DNA from: Albitalea sp966211955
GTDB taxonomy: Bacteria > Pseudomonadota > Gammaproteobacteria > Burkholderiales > Burkholderiaceae_C
NCBI GenBank assembly: GCA_966211955.1
Contig: CBIHOF010000004.1
Location: forward strand, 186,001 to 250,000
Direction: 5' to 3'
Length of the DNA: 64,000 bases
In this document: in pieces, positions 43,815 through 52,693 of the stretch
How the letters are laid out: each line of letters starts with the position of its first letter
Numbering within the stretch: the stretch's first letter is position 1
Position numbers and translations under genes: made by a program
Notes under the pieces: model-generated
What the model was told of the DNA's origin: nothing
Databases searched by the model: none
Seen by the model: the letters and a program-made list of their open reading frames with translations, nothing else

Positions 43815-46195
43815 CCAACGAATTCGATCCGCGCTCCGGCTCCATCGTCGAGCGTGCCCTCTTCAATCACCGCGCCGTCGTGGTCGTGCTGTGCCTGCTG
43901 CTGACGGCGGTGCTGGGCTGGCAGGCGACGAAGCTGCGCCTCAACGCGAGCTTCGAGAAGACGATCCCCACGCACCAGCCCTACATCGGGAACTTCCTGA
44001 AGTACCAGGGCGAGTTGAACGGCTTGGGCAATGCCGTGCGCATCGCGGTCGCCAACCCCGCGGGAACGATCTACGAGGCAGGCTACCTCGACACCTTGCG
44101 CCGGCTCAGCGACGAGGTCTTCCTCGTGCCCGGCGTCGCGCGCAACCAGATGAAGTCGCTGTGGACGCCGACGACGCGCTGGGTCGGCGTGACGGAGGAC
44201 GGGCTCGAAGGCGGGCCCGTGATCCCGGACGGCTACGACGGCTCACCGCGCTCGCTCGAGCAGCTGCGCGCCAACATCGCCCGCTCCGGCGAACTCGGGC
44301 AGATCGTCGCGTTCGACGCGAAGTCCAGCGTGATCTACGTGCCGCTGCTGGCCACCGATGCCGACGGCCGTCCGCTCGACTACGTGCGGTTCGCCGAGCG
44401 CATCGAAGGCCTGCGCGCGAAGTATGAAGCGCAGGGCGTGAAGATCCACGTCACCGGCTTTGCCAAGATCATCGGCGACCTGATCGACGGCGTGCGCGCG
44501 GTGCTTGCGTTTTTCGGGCTCGCCGTCGTGATCGCCGCGGCCATGGTGTTCTGGTACACGCGCTGCATCCGCTCCACGATGCTCGTCGTCGCGGCCTCGC
44601 TGGTGGCGGTGGTGTGGCAGCTCGGGTTGCTGCCCACGCTGGGCTACTCGCTCGATCCGTACTCCATCCTCGTGCCCTTCCTCGTGTTCGCGATCGGCAT
44701 GAGCCACGGCGCGCAGAAGATGAACGGCATCATGCAGGACGTTGGGCGTGGCATCGACAAGCTCGTCGCGGCGCGCTTCACGTTCCGCCGGCTCTTCCTG
44801 GCTGGCCTCACGGCGCTGCTGGCCGACGCGGTGGGCTTCGCGGTGCTGCTGGTGATCGACATCCAGGTGATCCGCGAACTCGCGATCGCCGCCTCGCTGG
44901 GCGTCGCGGCGCTGATCTTCACGAACCTCATCCTGCTGCCGATCCTGCTGTCGTATACCGGGGTCAGCCAGAAAGCGGCGCGCCGCAGCCTGCGGGCGGA
45001 AGAGGCCGATGCCGGCGGCGCAGCCAGGCATCGCCTCTGGGCCTGGCTCGACCGCTTCACCCACAGGCGGCATGCGACGGTTGCAATCATCGGGGCCGTG
45101 GTCCTCGGCTCGTTGGGCCTCGCGGTCAGCACGCGCCTGTCCATCGGCGACCTCGACCCCGGCGCCCCCGAGCTGCGGCCCGCGAGCCGCTACAACCGCG
45201 ACGTCGCGTTCACGAACGCCGCCTATGGCGCATCGAGCGATGTGCTGGCCGTGCTCGTGAAGACGCCCGAGGGCCAGTGCTCGAAGTACGACACGCTGAA
45301 CAAGGTCGATGCGCTTGAGTGGGAACTGAGGCAGCTCGACGGCGTGGAGACGACGAACACGCTCGCGCTCCTCAATCGCCGGGTCCTCACCGGCCTGAAC
45401 GAAGGCAACCCCAAGTGGTACGAGTTCCTGCCGAACCAGGACATGCTCAACACCGTCACCGCCGGTGCGCCGCGAGGCTTGTACAACGACAGCTGCGGCT
45501 TGCTGACGGTCTACGCTTTCCTGCGGGATCACAAGGCGCAGACGCTGAATCGCGTGGTCGAGCACGTCCAGGCGTTCGCCGCGGCCAATGACACGGCGGA
45601 CGTGAAGTTCCTGCTCGCCGCCGGATCGGCCGGCATCGAAGCCGCGACCAACATCGTGGTCAAGCAGGCGTGGCGGCAGATGCTGCTGCTCGTGTACGGC
45701 GCAGTGATGCTGCTGTGCTTCGTGACCTTCCGCTCCTGGCGCGCGGTGCTGGTGGCCGTGTTGCCCCTGGTGCTCACGTCCATGCTCGCCGAGGCGCTGA
45801 TGGTGAGCTTGGGCATGGGCGTGAAGGTGGCGACGCTACCGGTGATCGCGCTCGGTGTGGGCATCGGCGTGGACTACGCGCTGTACATCCTGTCGGTCAC
45901 GCTGGCGCAACTGCGTGCAGGCGCGAGCCTGTCCGAGGCCTACTACCGCGCGCTGCTGTTCACCGGCAAGGTCGTGATGCTCACCGGCGTGACGCTCGCG
46001 ATCGGCGTTGTCACCTGGGTCGCGAGTCCGATCAAGTTCCAAGCCGACATGGGGCTGCTGCTCGCCTTCATGTTCCTGTGGAACATGCTGGGCGCGCTCA
46101 TCCTGCTGCCCGCGCTCGCCCATTTCCTGCTCAGGCCGGAGCCTCGCGAGCACATCGAACCGCCGCCCGCGGGCGCCGTGCTCGCACACCGTTGA
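43811..46195 (+). CDS. RND/MMPL family transporter
   Basis: The 794-residue inner-membrane protein has two repeats, each with one first helix, a large periplasmic loop and a bundle of five helices. Repeat helices are near AVLAFFGLAVVIAAAMVFWY and AVLVAVLPLVLTSMLAEALM. The Asp-bearing helix ALGVGIGVDYALYILSVTLA is the proton-relay type of the MMPL/HAE3 group. Partners DUF1302, DUF1329 and the Ycf48-like protein suggest a trans-envelope lipid or hydrophobic-substrate mover. ATG 43811 overlaps the previous stop by 4 nt. Confidence 0.88.
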   Translation: MTNEFDPRSGSIVERALFNHRAVVVVLCLLLTAVLGWQATKLRLNASFEKTIPTHQPYIGNFLKYQGELNGLGNAVRIAVANPAGTIYEAGYLDTLRRLSDEVFLVPGVARNQMKSLWTPTTRWVGVTEDGLEGGPVIPDGYDGSPRSLEQLRANIARSGELGQIVAFDAKSSVIYVPLLATDADGRPLDYVRFAERIEGLRAKYEAQGVKIHVTGFAKIIGDLIDGVRAVLAFFGLAVVIAAAMVFWYTRCIRSTMLVVAASLVAVVWQLGLLPTLGYSLDPYSILVPFLVFAIGMSHGAQKMNGIMQDVGRGIDKLVAARFTFRRLFLAGLTALLADAVGFAVLLVIDIQVIRELAIAASLGVAALIFTNLILLPILLSYTGVSQKAARRSLRAEEADAGGAARHRLWAWLDRFTHRRHATVAIIGAVVLGSLGLAVSTRLSIGDLDPGAPELRPASRYNRDVAFTNAAYGASSDVLAVLVKTPEGQCSKYDTLNKVDALEWELRQLDGVETTNTLALLNRRVLTGLNEGNPKWYEFLPNQDMLNTVTAGAPRGLYNDSCGLLTVYAFLRDHKAQTLNRVVEHVQAFAAANDTADVKFLLAAGSAGIEAATNIVVKQAWRQMLLLVYGAVMLLCFVTFRSWRAVLVAVLPLVLTSMLAEALMVSLGMGVKVATLPVIALGVGIGVDYALYILSVTLAQLRAGASLSEAYYRALLFTGKVVMLTGVTLAIGVVTWVASPIKFQADMGLLLAFMFLWNMLGALILLPALAHFLLRPEPREHIEPPPAGAVLAHR

Positions 46196-46209
46196 AAGGA
46201 CCCGCGAAC

Positions 46210-47235
46210 GTGAACTACCCGCGCAACCAGTGGTACGTCGCCGCATTCGATGAGGAACTGCAGCCGGGCCAAATGCTCGCCCGCACCTACCTCGGCGACA
46301 ACGTCGTGCTGTTTCGCGCGCCGGACGGCACGCCGAGGGCCTTGCAGGACCGTTGCCCGCATCGCTTCGCGCCGCTGTCGGCGGGCAAGCTCGTGGGCGA
46401 CGCCATCCAGTGCGGCTACCACGGCCTGACCTTCGACGCGGGCGGCGCCTGCGTCCGCAACCCGCACGGCCCCGCGCCCAAGGCCGCTTGCGTGAAGCCG
46501 TATGCGCTGCGCGAGCGCCATCGCCTTGTCTGGATCTGGATGGGCGATGCGGCGAGCGCTGACGACACGCTGATCCTCGATTTCAGCGCCGTGGCGGCCG
46601 CGCCGGAACACGCGTACTTCCGCGGCTACCTGCCGACCGCGTGCGACACGATGCTGCTGGTCGACAACATCCTCGATCTGTCGCACGTCGATTACCTGCA
46701 CCCCACCACGCTGGGCAGCGGTGCAATCTCGCGCACGAAGGCGACGGTGGAGGACCTGTCGGAGCGCAGTCTGAAGATCTCCTGGATCTCCAGTGGCGAC
46801 CTCGCCCCGCCCGCGTTCGACAGGGAGCTGCGCGAGCAGGGCCGGCCCACCGACCAGTGGACCGAGGTCACGTGGACCGCGCCGTCGAACATGCTGCTGT
46901 CGGTGGGGGCCACCTTGCAAGGCGAGGCCCGCAGCCAGGGCATCTCGACCTTGAACCTGCACCTGGGCACGCCCGAGAGCCCGGGCCGCACGCACTACTG
47001 GTACTGGTCCACACGCGATTTCGCTGTTTCGGCCGAGGCCAATGCGTTCATCCGGCCGATGGTGGAGAACGTGTTCCGCTGCGAGGACAAGCCCATGCTC
47101 GAGGCGCAGCAAGGCCGGATCGGCGACCACGATTTCTGGTCGCTCAAGCCGGTACTGCTGGCGCCGGATGCCGGGGCGGTGCGCGCCCGCCGCAAGCTCG
47201 CGGCGCTCACCGAAGCGGAAGGCAGCCGCGCATGA
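46210..47235 (+). CDS. Rieske non-haem iron oxygenase, VanA-like terminal oxygenase
   Basis: The 341-residue protein starts at GTG 46210 with AAGGA upstream. The Rieske 2Fe-2S site is C49-x-H51 (DRCPHRFAPL) and C68-x2-H71 (IQCGYHGL). The mononuclear iron site is the family motif D152-N-I-L-D156-x2-H159 with H164. Such one-component oxygenases hydroxylate or O-demethylate aromatic acids (vanillate, phthalate, toluenesulfonate types). It needs a reductase; a separate Rieske ferredoxin follows but no reductase is in the window. Confidence 0.92.
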   Translation: MNYPRNQWYVAAFDEELQPGQMLARTYLGDNVVLFRAPDGTPRALQDRCPHRFAPLSAGKLVGDAIQCGYHGLTFDAGGACVRNPHGPAPKAACVKPYALRERHRLVWIWMGDAASADDTLILDFSAVAAAPEHAYFRGYLPTACDTMLLVDNILDLSHVDYLHPTTLGSGAISRTKATVEDLSERSLKISWISSGDLAPPAFDRELREQGRPTDQWTEVTWTAPSNMLLSVGATLQGEARSQGISTLNLHLGTPESPGRTHYWYWSTRDFAVSAEANAFIRPMVENVFRCEDKPMLEAQQGRIGDHDFWSLKPVLLAPDAGAVRARRKLAALTEAEGSRA

Positions 47236-48335
47236 AGCGCTTCCTGCTCGCCGCGGCCCTGTCGAGTTTCGTGCTGGCGGGCGCGCATGCTGCCGAGAAG
47301 ATCGTGATCGGCGTGTCCGCTTCGTTGACCGGGGTGCTCGCGCCGTACGGCACGGAACTCGAGAAGGGCCTGAAGCTTGGCATTGCGCAATCGAATGCGG
47401 CCGGCGGCATCGGCGGGCGCGAGCTCGAACTGCTCGTCAAGGACGACGCAGGCAAGGCGGATCGTGCCGTTGCCAACACGAAGGCGCTGATCGATGCCGG
47501 GGTGTTGGCGCTGACCGGCTACCACGGCCTGACGGCGACCGAGCCGGCGCTCGCGCTGATCGATCAATCGGGCACGCCGCTCATCGGTGCGGCAAGCGGC
47601 GCGGAACTGCTGCGCGAGCCCGCGCGCCGCGGCGTGTTCAACCTCCGGGCCGGTGCGCGCGAAGAGGCCGCGGCCATGGTCCTGCACATGGACACCGTCG
47701 GCATGACGGAGATCGCGGCGATTGCGCAGGACGACGCGCTCGGAAGCGCTGTGCTGGACGGCGTGCAACTGGAGCTCACGCGGCTCGCGATCCGGCCGCA
47801 GGCGCTGGTTCGTGTGCCCGCCGGAGCGTCGGCGGGCGACGTGAATCGTTCGGTGCAGGCCGCGTGCAAGGCTCGCCCGCAGGCGCTCGTGCTCGGGCTC
47901 AATTCCGCCAATGCGCTGACGGCGATTCGCCAGGCCCGCAAGGCCGGTTGCACTCCGCGGTTCTACGTGATGAGCGAAGCCGGCGCCGAGTTGCTTGCCC
48001 TCGCGGTGACGCCCGATGAACTTGCGGGCGTGATCGTCTCGCAGGTCATGCCGCATCCACGGGCCTCGTCGATCCCCCTCACAGCGGACTACCAGCGCCT
48101 GGCCGGCGAGTCGGCGAGCTATGCAGGCCTCGAAGGGTTTGTCTATGCGCGCGTCATCGCGGCCGCTCTCAAAGCCTGCATCGGCCAGCTCCATCGCCAA
48201 TGCGTGACCACGGCACTGGAGTCCAGACCGACAGACGTCGGCGGCTACCGCGTCCAGTTCAGACCCGGCGACCGGCGCGGCTCTCGCTTCGTCGAGATGA
48301 CCATCGTCACGGCGGACGGGCGCTTTCGCCGCTGA
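47232..48335 (+). CDS. ABC-type branched-chain/aromatic substrate-binding protein
   Basis: The 367-residue periplasmic protein has a signal peptide (LLAAALSSFVLAGAHA) and the LivJ/aromatic-type fold IVIGVSASLTGVLAPYGTEL, with NAAGGIGGRELELLVKDDAG. No permease or ATPase genes are adjacent, so it may be an orphan binding or sensing protein, or use a transporter elsewhere. It overlaps the Rieske stop (ATGA) and may bind the aromatic substrate. A second protein of this type is at 62632. Confidence 0.88.
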   Translation: MKRFLLAAALSSFVLAGAHAAEKIVIGVSASLTGVLAPYGTELEKGLKLGIAQSNAAGGIGGRELELLVKDDAGKADRAVANTKALIDAGVLALTGYHGLTATEPALALIDQSGTPLIGAASGAELLREPARRGVFNLRAGAREEAAAMVLHMDTVGMTEIAAIAQDDALGSAVLDGVQLELTRLAIRPQALVRVPAGASAGDVNRSVQAACKARPQALVLGLNSANALTAIRQARKAGCTPRFYVMSEAGAELLALAVTPDELAGVIVSQVMPHPRASSIPLTADYQRLAGESASYAGLEGFVYARVIAAALKACIGQLHRQCVTTALESRPTDVGGYRVQFRPGDRRGSRFVEMTIVTADGRFRR

Positions 48336-48361
48336 GCCCACTTTTTCATCCGGAGAATCAC

Positions 48362-49519
48362 TTGTTCCGCTACTTCCCCACCAACTACGTCTGGAACCTG
48401 TCCGTCGACCTCGCGATCGAGATGGGCGCGCGCGTCGGCGAGATCGAGGAAATGTGCGCGCCGCTGCAGGAGGCGGCCAAGGCGCCCGATGCCGCGGGCA
48501 CGAAGGCGTTCCGCGAGACCTGGGCCAAGATGGCCGACAAGCTCTGCTCGCTCGCTGAAGACGACGAAGCGCGCGGGCGGCTGCTGTCCGCGGGCGAGAA
48601 GTACAAGCGGGCATCGAGCTACCTGATCACGTGCGAGCGACTGCAGCCCCATGGGGCGCCGGGCCGCGTGGAGCTGTACCGTCGTTCGCTTGACCTCTTT
48701 GCACGCGGCACCGCGCTGGCGAAGGACAACTGCGAGCGCGTGCAGATTCCCTATGAGGGCGGGCACCTGAGCGCGTTGTACGTGCGTGCGCAAGGCGTGC
48801 AGGGGCGTGCCCCGGTGCTCGTGCAGCTCAACGGCCTGGATTCCACGAAGGAGATGAAGTACCTCGTCGGCTTGCCCGCATGGCTTGCCAAGCGCGGCGT
48901 CTCGTCCCTCATCGTCGACCAGCCCGGCACGGGCGAGGCGCTGCGCCTGCACGGCATGACGGCACGCTTCGACGCCGAGCACTGGGCGAGCAAGGTGGTC
49001 GACTGGCTGGAAACGCGCGACGACGTGGACCCGAAACGCATCGGCTGCGAAGGCGTGTCGCTGGGCGGGTACTACTGCCCGCGCGCCGTCGCCTTTGAGC
49101 CGCGATTCGCCTGCGGCGTCGCCTGGGGCGCCAACCACGACTGGCGCGACGTGCAGAAGAAGCGCCTGGACAAGGAAGGCGACTTCCCCGTGCCGCACTA
49201 CTGGGCGCACGTGTGCTGGGTGTGGGGCGCGAAGGATGTCGAGGAGTTCATGAAGATCGCCGAGGACGTGCACCTGGATGGCGTCGTCGAACGCATCAAG
49301 GTTCCCTTCCTCGTGACGCACGGCGAGAAGGACTCGCAGATTCCGCTGAAGTGGGCGCAGCGCACCTACGAACAACTCGTGAACAGCCCGAAGCGCGAGC
49401 TGAAGATCTTCACCGACCGCGAGGGCGGCGTGCAGCACGCGAGCTTCGACAACAGCATCAACGCCGGTCACTACATCGCCGACTGGGTCGCCGAGACCCT
49501 GAATGCGAGCACGGCCTGA
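48362..49519 (+). CDS. Alpha/beta hydrolase, 2,6-dihydroxypseudooxynicotine hydrolase-like (C-C bond hydrolase)
   Basis: The 385-residue hydrolase has a helical N-terminal cap and a catalytic triad S233 (GVSLGGYY), D324 (GEKDSQIP) and H359 (VQHASFDN). The large cap and length match the DPHPON hydrolase group, which splits a carbon-carbon bond next to a ketone. This fits cleavage of a meta-ring-fission product. It starts at TTG 48362 after CCGGAGAATCAC. It lies directly after the binding-protein gene and before the Rieske ferredoxin. Confidence 0.85.
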   Translation: MFRYFPTNYVWNLSVDLAIEMGARVGEIEEMCAPLQEAAKAPDAAGTKAFRETWAKMADKLCSLAEDDEARGRLLSAGEKYKRASSYLITCERLQPHGAPGRVELYRRSLDLFARGTALAKDNCERVQIPYEGGHLSALYVRAQGVQGRAPVLVQLNGLDSTKEMKYLVGLPAWLAKRGVSSLIVDQPGTGEALRLHGMTARFDAEHWASKVVDWLETRDDVDPKRIGCEGVSLGGYYCPRAVAFEPRFACGVAWGANHDWRDVQKKRLDKEGDFPVPHYWAHVCWVWGAKDVEEFMKIAEDVHLDGVVERIKVPFLVTHGEKDSQIPLKWAQRTYEQLVNSPKRELKIFTDREGGVQHASFDNSINAGHYIADWVAETLNASTA

Positions 49520-49523
49520 ACCC

Positions 49524-49871
49524 ATGGGACAAGTCGTGCGTCTGTGTCACCGCAGCGAGTTGGTCGAAGGCGCCGCTCGCGGCTTCGATCCGCAAGCACA
49601 CGGCCGCGACATGCTGTTCGTTGTGCGGCGCAGCGGCTTCCATGCCTATCGCAACGCCTGCCCGCATTGGGAAGGCGCGTCGATGCCGTGGCGCAAGGAC
49701 GCCTACCTGAATGCCGATGCGACGCGCATCGTGTGCTCGGCGCACGGTGCGCAGTTCGACATCGCAACCGGCGAGTGCCTGCACGGCCCGTGCATCGGCC
49801 TGTCGCTCACTCGGGTGGACCTGATCGAAACCGACGACGGCTCGCTTCACACCGAGCTGGAGATGCAATGA
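49524..49871 (+). CDS. Rieske 2Fe-2S ferredoxin
   Basis: The 115-residue protein has a Rieske-type site C46-x-H48 (ACPHWEGASM) and C71-x2-H74 (CSAHGAQFD), and no other domain. It should shuttle electrons to the Rieske oxygenase at 46210. An NAD(P)H reductase to feed it is missing from the window. ATG 49524 is 4 bp after the hydrolase stop; the stop overlaps the next start. Confidence 0.88.
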   Translation: MGQVVRLCHRSELVEGAARGFDPQAHGRDMLFVVRRSGFHAYRNACPHWEGASMPWRKDAYLNADATRIVCSAHGAQFDIATGECLHGPCIGLSLTRVDLIETDDGSLHTELEMQ

Positions 49872-50896
49872 GCAAACCCAATCCCTTGAAAGGCTGGCAG
49901 GTCGATCGCGCGGCGATTCGCCATGTCGGCCATGACCTGCAGCGCCCCGAATGCGTCCTCGCGGAATACGACGGCACGCTGTGGGCAGCGGATGCGCGCG
50001 GCGGCGTGATGCGCATCGCGCCCGACGGCAGCCAGCAGCTCGTGGTGCCGCAGCAGCCGGCGGACGCGGCATCGTCCGTCGACTTCAACACCCGCTATGT
50101 GCAAAGCCAGGGCTCGCTGCCCAACGGCATGGCTTTCCTCGCGAACGGCGATTTCATCATCGCCAATTGGGGCACCGACTCGGTCGAGGTGATGACGCGC
50201 GAAGGCCAGGTGCGGCGCCTGTTCGACACGATCGACGGCCGGCCGCTCGGCAAGGCCAACTTCGTGCTGCGCGACAGCCGCGGCCGCGTGTGGCTCACGG
50301 TGACCACGCGCATGCAGCCGTGGACCGAATCGATCAACGCGCGCGCCCGCGACGGCTACATCGCGCTGATCGACGAGAAGGGTGTGCGCATCGTCGCCGA
50401 CGGCTTCGAAGGCACGAACGAAGTGCGCCTCGATGCGAACGAGGAGTGGCTCTACGTCGTGGAGAGCAATGGGCGGCGTATCTCGCGTTTGCGGATTCAG
50501 GAAGACGGTTCGCTGACGGGACGGGAGGTCTACGGACCCGACATGCTCGAAGGCTTCCCCGATGGCTTCGCATTCGATGCGCACGGAAACCTGTGGGTCA
50601 CGCTCGTGATGACCGACAAGCTCATCGCCATCACGCCTGAAGGCGAGGTCCTGACGCTCTTGGACGACAGCAATCCGCAGGCGGTGCGCCGGCTCAACGA
50701 GCACTACCACGCGCGCACGCTCACGCCCGAGATCATGGGTGCGTGCGCCGGCACGCTCGCGCCCTGGATGGCGAGCCTCACCTTCGGCGGACCTGACCTG
50801 CGCACCGTGTACCTCGGCAGCCTGCGCGGCTCGACATTGCCCAGTTTTCGATCGCCCGTCGCCGGCCTCCCCCTCGTGCACTGGAACGAACGATGA
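49868..50896 (+). CDS. SMP-30/gluconolactonase family protein
   Basis: The 342-residue six-bladed propeller protein has the SMP-30 signatures DLQRPECVLAEYDGTLWAAD (metal glutamate), GSLPNGMAFLANGDFIIANW, and EGFPDGFAFDAHGNLWVTLV. These calcium- or zinc-dependent enzymes hydrolyse lactones. In the pathway it may open a lactone formed after ring cleavage. It shares ATGA overlaps with both neighbours. Confidence 0.9.
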   Translation: MSKPNPLKGWQVDRAAIRHVGHDLQRPECVLAEYDGTLWAADARGGVMRIAPDGSQQLVVPQQPADAASSVDFNTRYVQSQGSLPNGMAFLANGDFIIANWGTDSVEVMTREGQVRRLFDTIDGRPLGKANFVLRDSRGRVWLTVTTRMQPWTESINARARDGYIALIDEKGVRIVADGFEGTNEVRLDANEEWLYVVESNGRRISRLRIQEDGSLTGREVYGPDMLEGFPDGFAFDAHGNLWVTLVMTDKLIAITPEGEVLTLLDDSNPQAVRRLNEHYHARTLTPEIMGACAGTLAPWMASLTFGGPDLRTVYLGSLRGSTLPSFRSPVAGLPLVHWNER

Positions 50897-51876
50897 AACT
50901 CGCCACCCTCAGGAGCGACCACAAGGACGGGCGGCTCGTCGTCGTCTCGCGCGACCTGAAGCGCGCCGTCGATGCAAGCTCGATCGCCCCCAGCCTGCTG
51001 GCCGCGGTCGAAACCTGGGCGGCTTCGTCGCCGCCCCTGCTTGCGCTGTACGAGCGCTTGAACGCGGGCCGGGCCGAAGGCGCGTTCGACTTCAATCCGG
51101 CCGAAGCGGCCGCGCCGCTGCCGCGCGCGCCGCAGTGGTGTGACGGTTCGGCCTTCCTGAATCACGGGCGCCTGATGGAGAAGGCCTTCAACATCGCGCC
51201 GATCCCAGACATGGACACGATCCCGCTGATGTACCAGGGCGGCTCCGACGACATGCTGGGGGCGATGGACGACATTCCCTTGCCGGATGAAGCGCACGGC
51301 ATCGACTTCGAAGGCGAGTTCGGCGTCATCGTCGATGACGTGCCGATGGCATGCGCGCCGCAGCTCGCGCGCCAGCGCATCCTGCTGCTGGTGCAGATCA
51401 ACGACGTGAGCCTGCGCAGTTTCGGTCCGCGCGAGATGCGAACGGGCTTCGGCTTCTTCCAGGCCAAGCCGTCGTCCAGCTTCGCGCCGGTGGCGGTCAC
51501 GCCCGACGAGATCGGCGAGGCCTGGCGCGACGCGCGTGTCTGCCTCGACCTGCACATCGCCTGCAACGGCGAATGGTTCGGCGAGCCGAACGGCAGCGAG
51601 ATGAACTTCGGCTTCGACCAGCTGATGGCCCATGCCGCCGCCACGCGGCGCTTGCGGGCGGGCACGATCATCGGTTCGGGCACCGTGTCGAACGCGGGCG
51701 GCAAGAAGGGATCTGCCTGCATCGCCGAGCGCCGCGCGATCGAAGCCATCGCGAGCGGTGAGCCCAAGACGGCCTTCATGAAGTTTGGCGATCGCGTGCG
51801 CATGGAAGCACGGCAGCACGATGCCTCGGTCTTCGGCGCGATCGATCAACGCGTGGTCCGCGCGGATCACGCATGA
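50893..51876 (+). CDS. Fumarylacetoacetate hydrolase (FAH) family protein
   Basis: The 327-residue protein has a C-terminal FAH fold with metal ligands in DFEGEFGVIVDDVPM and the late motif TIIGSGTVSNAGGKKGSACI. FAH enzymes hydrolyse acylpyruvates, or decarboxylate or hydrate 2-oxo acids, in lower aromatic pathways. It has an N-terminal cap like the fumarylacetoacetase/ureidoglycolate lyase subgroup. It overlaps the lactonase stop by 4 nt. The role would be after the C-C hydrolase. Confidence 0.9.
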   Translation: MKLATLRSDHKDGRLVVVSRDLKRAVDASSIAPSLLAAVETWAASSPPLLALYERLNAGRAEGAFDFNPAEAAAPLPRAPQWCDGSAFLNHGRLMEKAFNIAPIPDMDTIPLMYQGGSDDMLGAMDDIPLPDEAHGIDFEGEFGVIVDDVPMACAPQLARQRILLLVQINDVSLRSFGPREMRTGFGFFQAKPSSSFAPVAVTPDEIGEAWRDARVCLDLHIACNGEWFGEPNGSEMNFGFDQLMAHAAATRRLRAGTIIGSGTVSNAGGKKGSACIAERRAIEAIASGEPKTAFMKFGDRVRMEARQHDASVFGAIDQRVVRADHA

Positions 51877-51906
51877 CCAAGCTGATTCTCTGAAGAAAGG
51901 AAGCCC

Positions 51907-52692
51907 ATGCCACGCTTTGTGGACCTGTCCATCTACCTCGAGAACGACGTGCTGTCGGACCCGCCGCCGCTGGCGCCGAAGATCACCTACCAGAAGCACG
52001 CCGACACGGTCAAAGAATTCATGGCCATGCTGCCCGGCACCACCGAGGCCGACTATCCGGACGGAGAAGCTGCGGCCGCAGAGTGGGTCACTCTCACGAC
52101 GCACAACGGCACGCACCTCGATGCGCCGTATCACTTCCATTCGACGCAGGACGCGAAGCTCGGCGGTGCCAAGCCTTCGATCACGATCGATCAGGTCCCG
52201 CTGGACTGGTGCTTCCGTCCCGGTGTGAAGCTCGACTTCCGCCATTTCGCCGACGGCTATGTGTGCACCGCGGCCGATGTGGAAGCGGAGCTCAAGCGCA
52301 TCGGGCACGAGCTGAAGCCCTTCGACATCGTCGTCGTGAACACGCGCGCCGGCTCGCGCTATGGCCACAAGGACTTCCTGTCAGCTGGCTGCGGCATGGG
52401 TTACGAGGCGACGATGTACCTGCTGGAACGCGGCGTGCGCCTCACCGGCACCGACGCATGGAGCTGGGACGCGCCGTTCTCGTACACCGCGAAGAAGATC
52501 GCCGAGACGGGCGACAAGTCGCTGATCTGGGAAGGCCACAAGGCGGGCCGAGACATCGGCTATTGCCACCTCGAGAAGATGCACAACCTCGAGGCCCTGC
52601 CCGGCAACGGCTTCACGATCAGCTGCTTCCCGCACAAGATCCGCGGCGCGTCCGCGGGCTGGACGCGGGCAGTGGCGATCTTCGAAGACTGA
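51907..52692 (+). CDS. Cyclase family (kynurenine formamidase-like) hydrolase
   Basis: The 261-residue protein has the metal motif HNGTHLDAPYH at residues 66-76, the signature of the cyclase/kynurenine formamidase family, and a later SAGCGMGYEATMYLLERGVR. These zinc- or manganese-dependent enzymes open amides or cyclic ketone/imide rings. AAAGGAAG lies before ATG 51907. It follows the FAH gene by 30 bp and precedes the dehydrogenase by 1 bp. Confidence 0.9.
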   Translation: MPRFVDLSIYLENDVLSDPPPLAPKITYQKHADTVKEFMAMLPGTTEADYPDGEAAAAEWVTLTTHNGTHLDAPYHFHSTQDAKLGGAKPSITIDQVPLDWCFRPGVKLDFRHFADGYVCTAADVEAELKRIGHELKPFDIVVVNTRAGSRYGHKDFLSAGCGMGYEATMYLLERGVRLTGTDAWSWDAPFSYTAKKIAETGDKSLIWEGHKAGRDIGYCHLEKMHNLEALPGNGFTISCFPHKIRGASAGWTRAVAIFED

Positions 52693-52693
52693 C

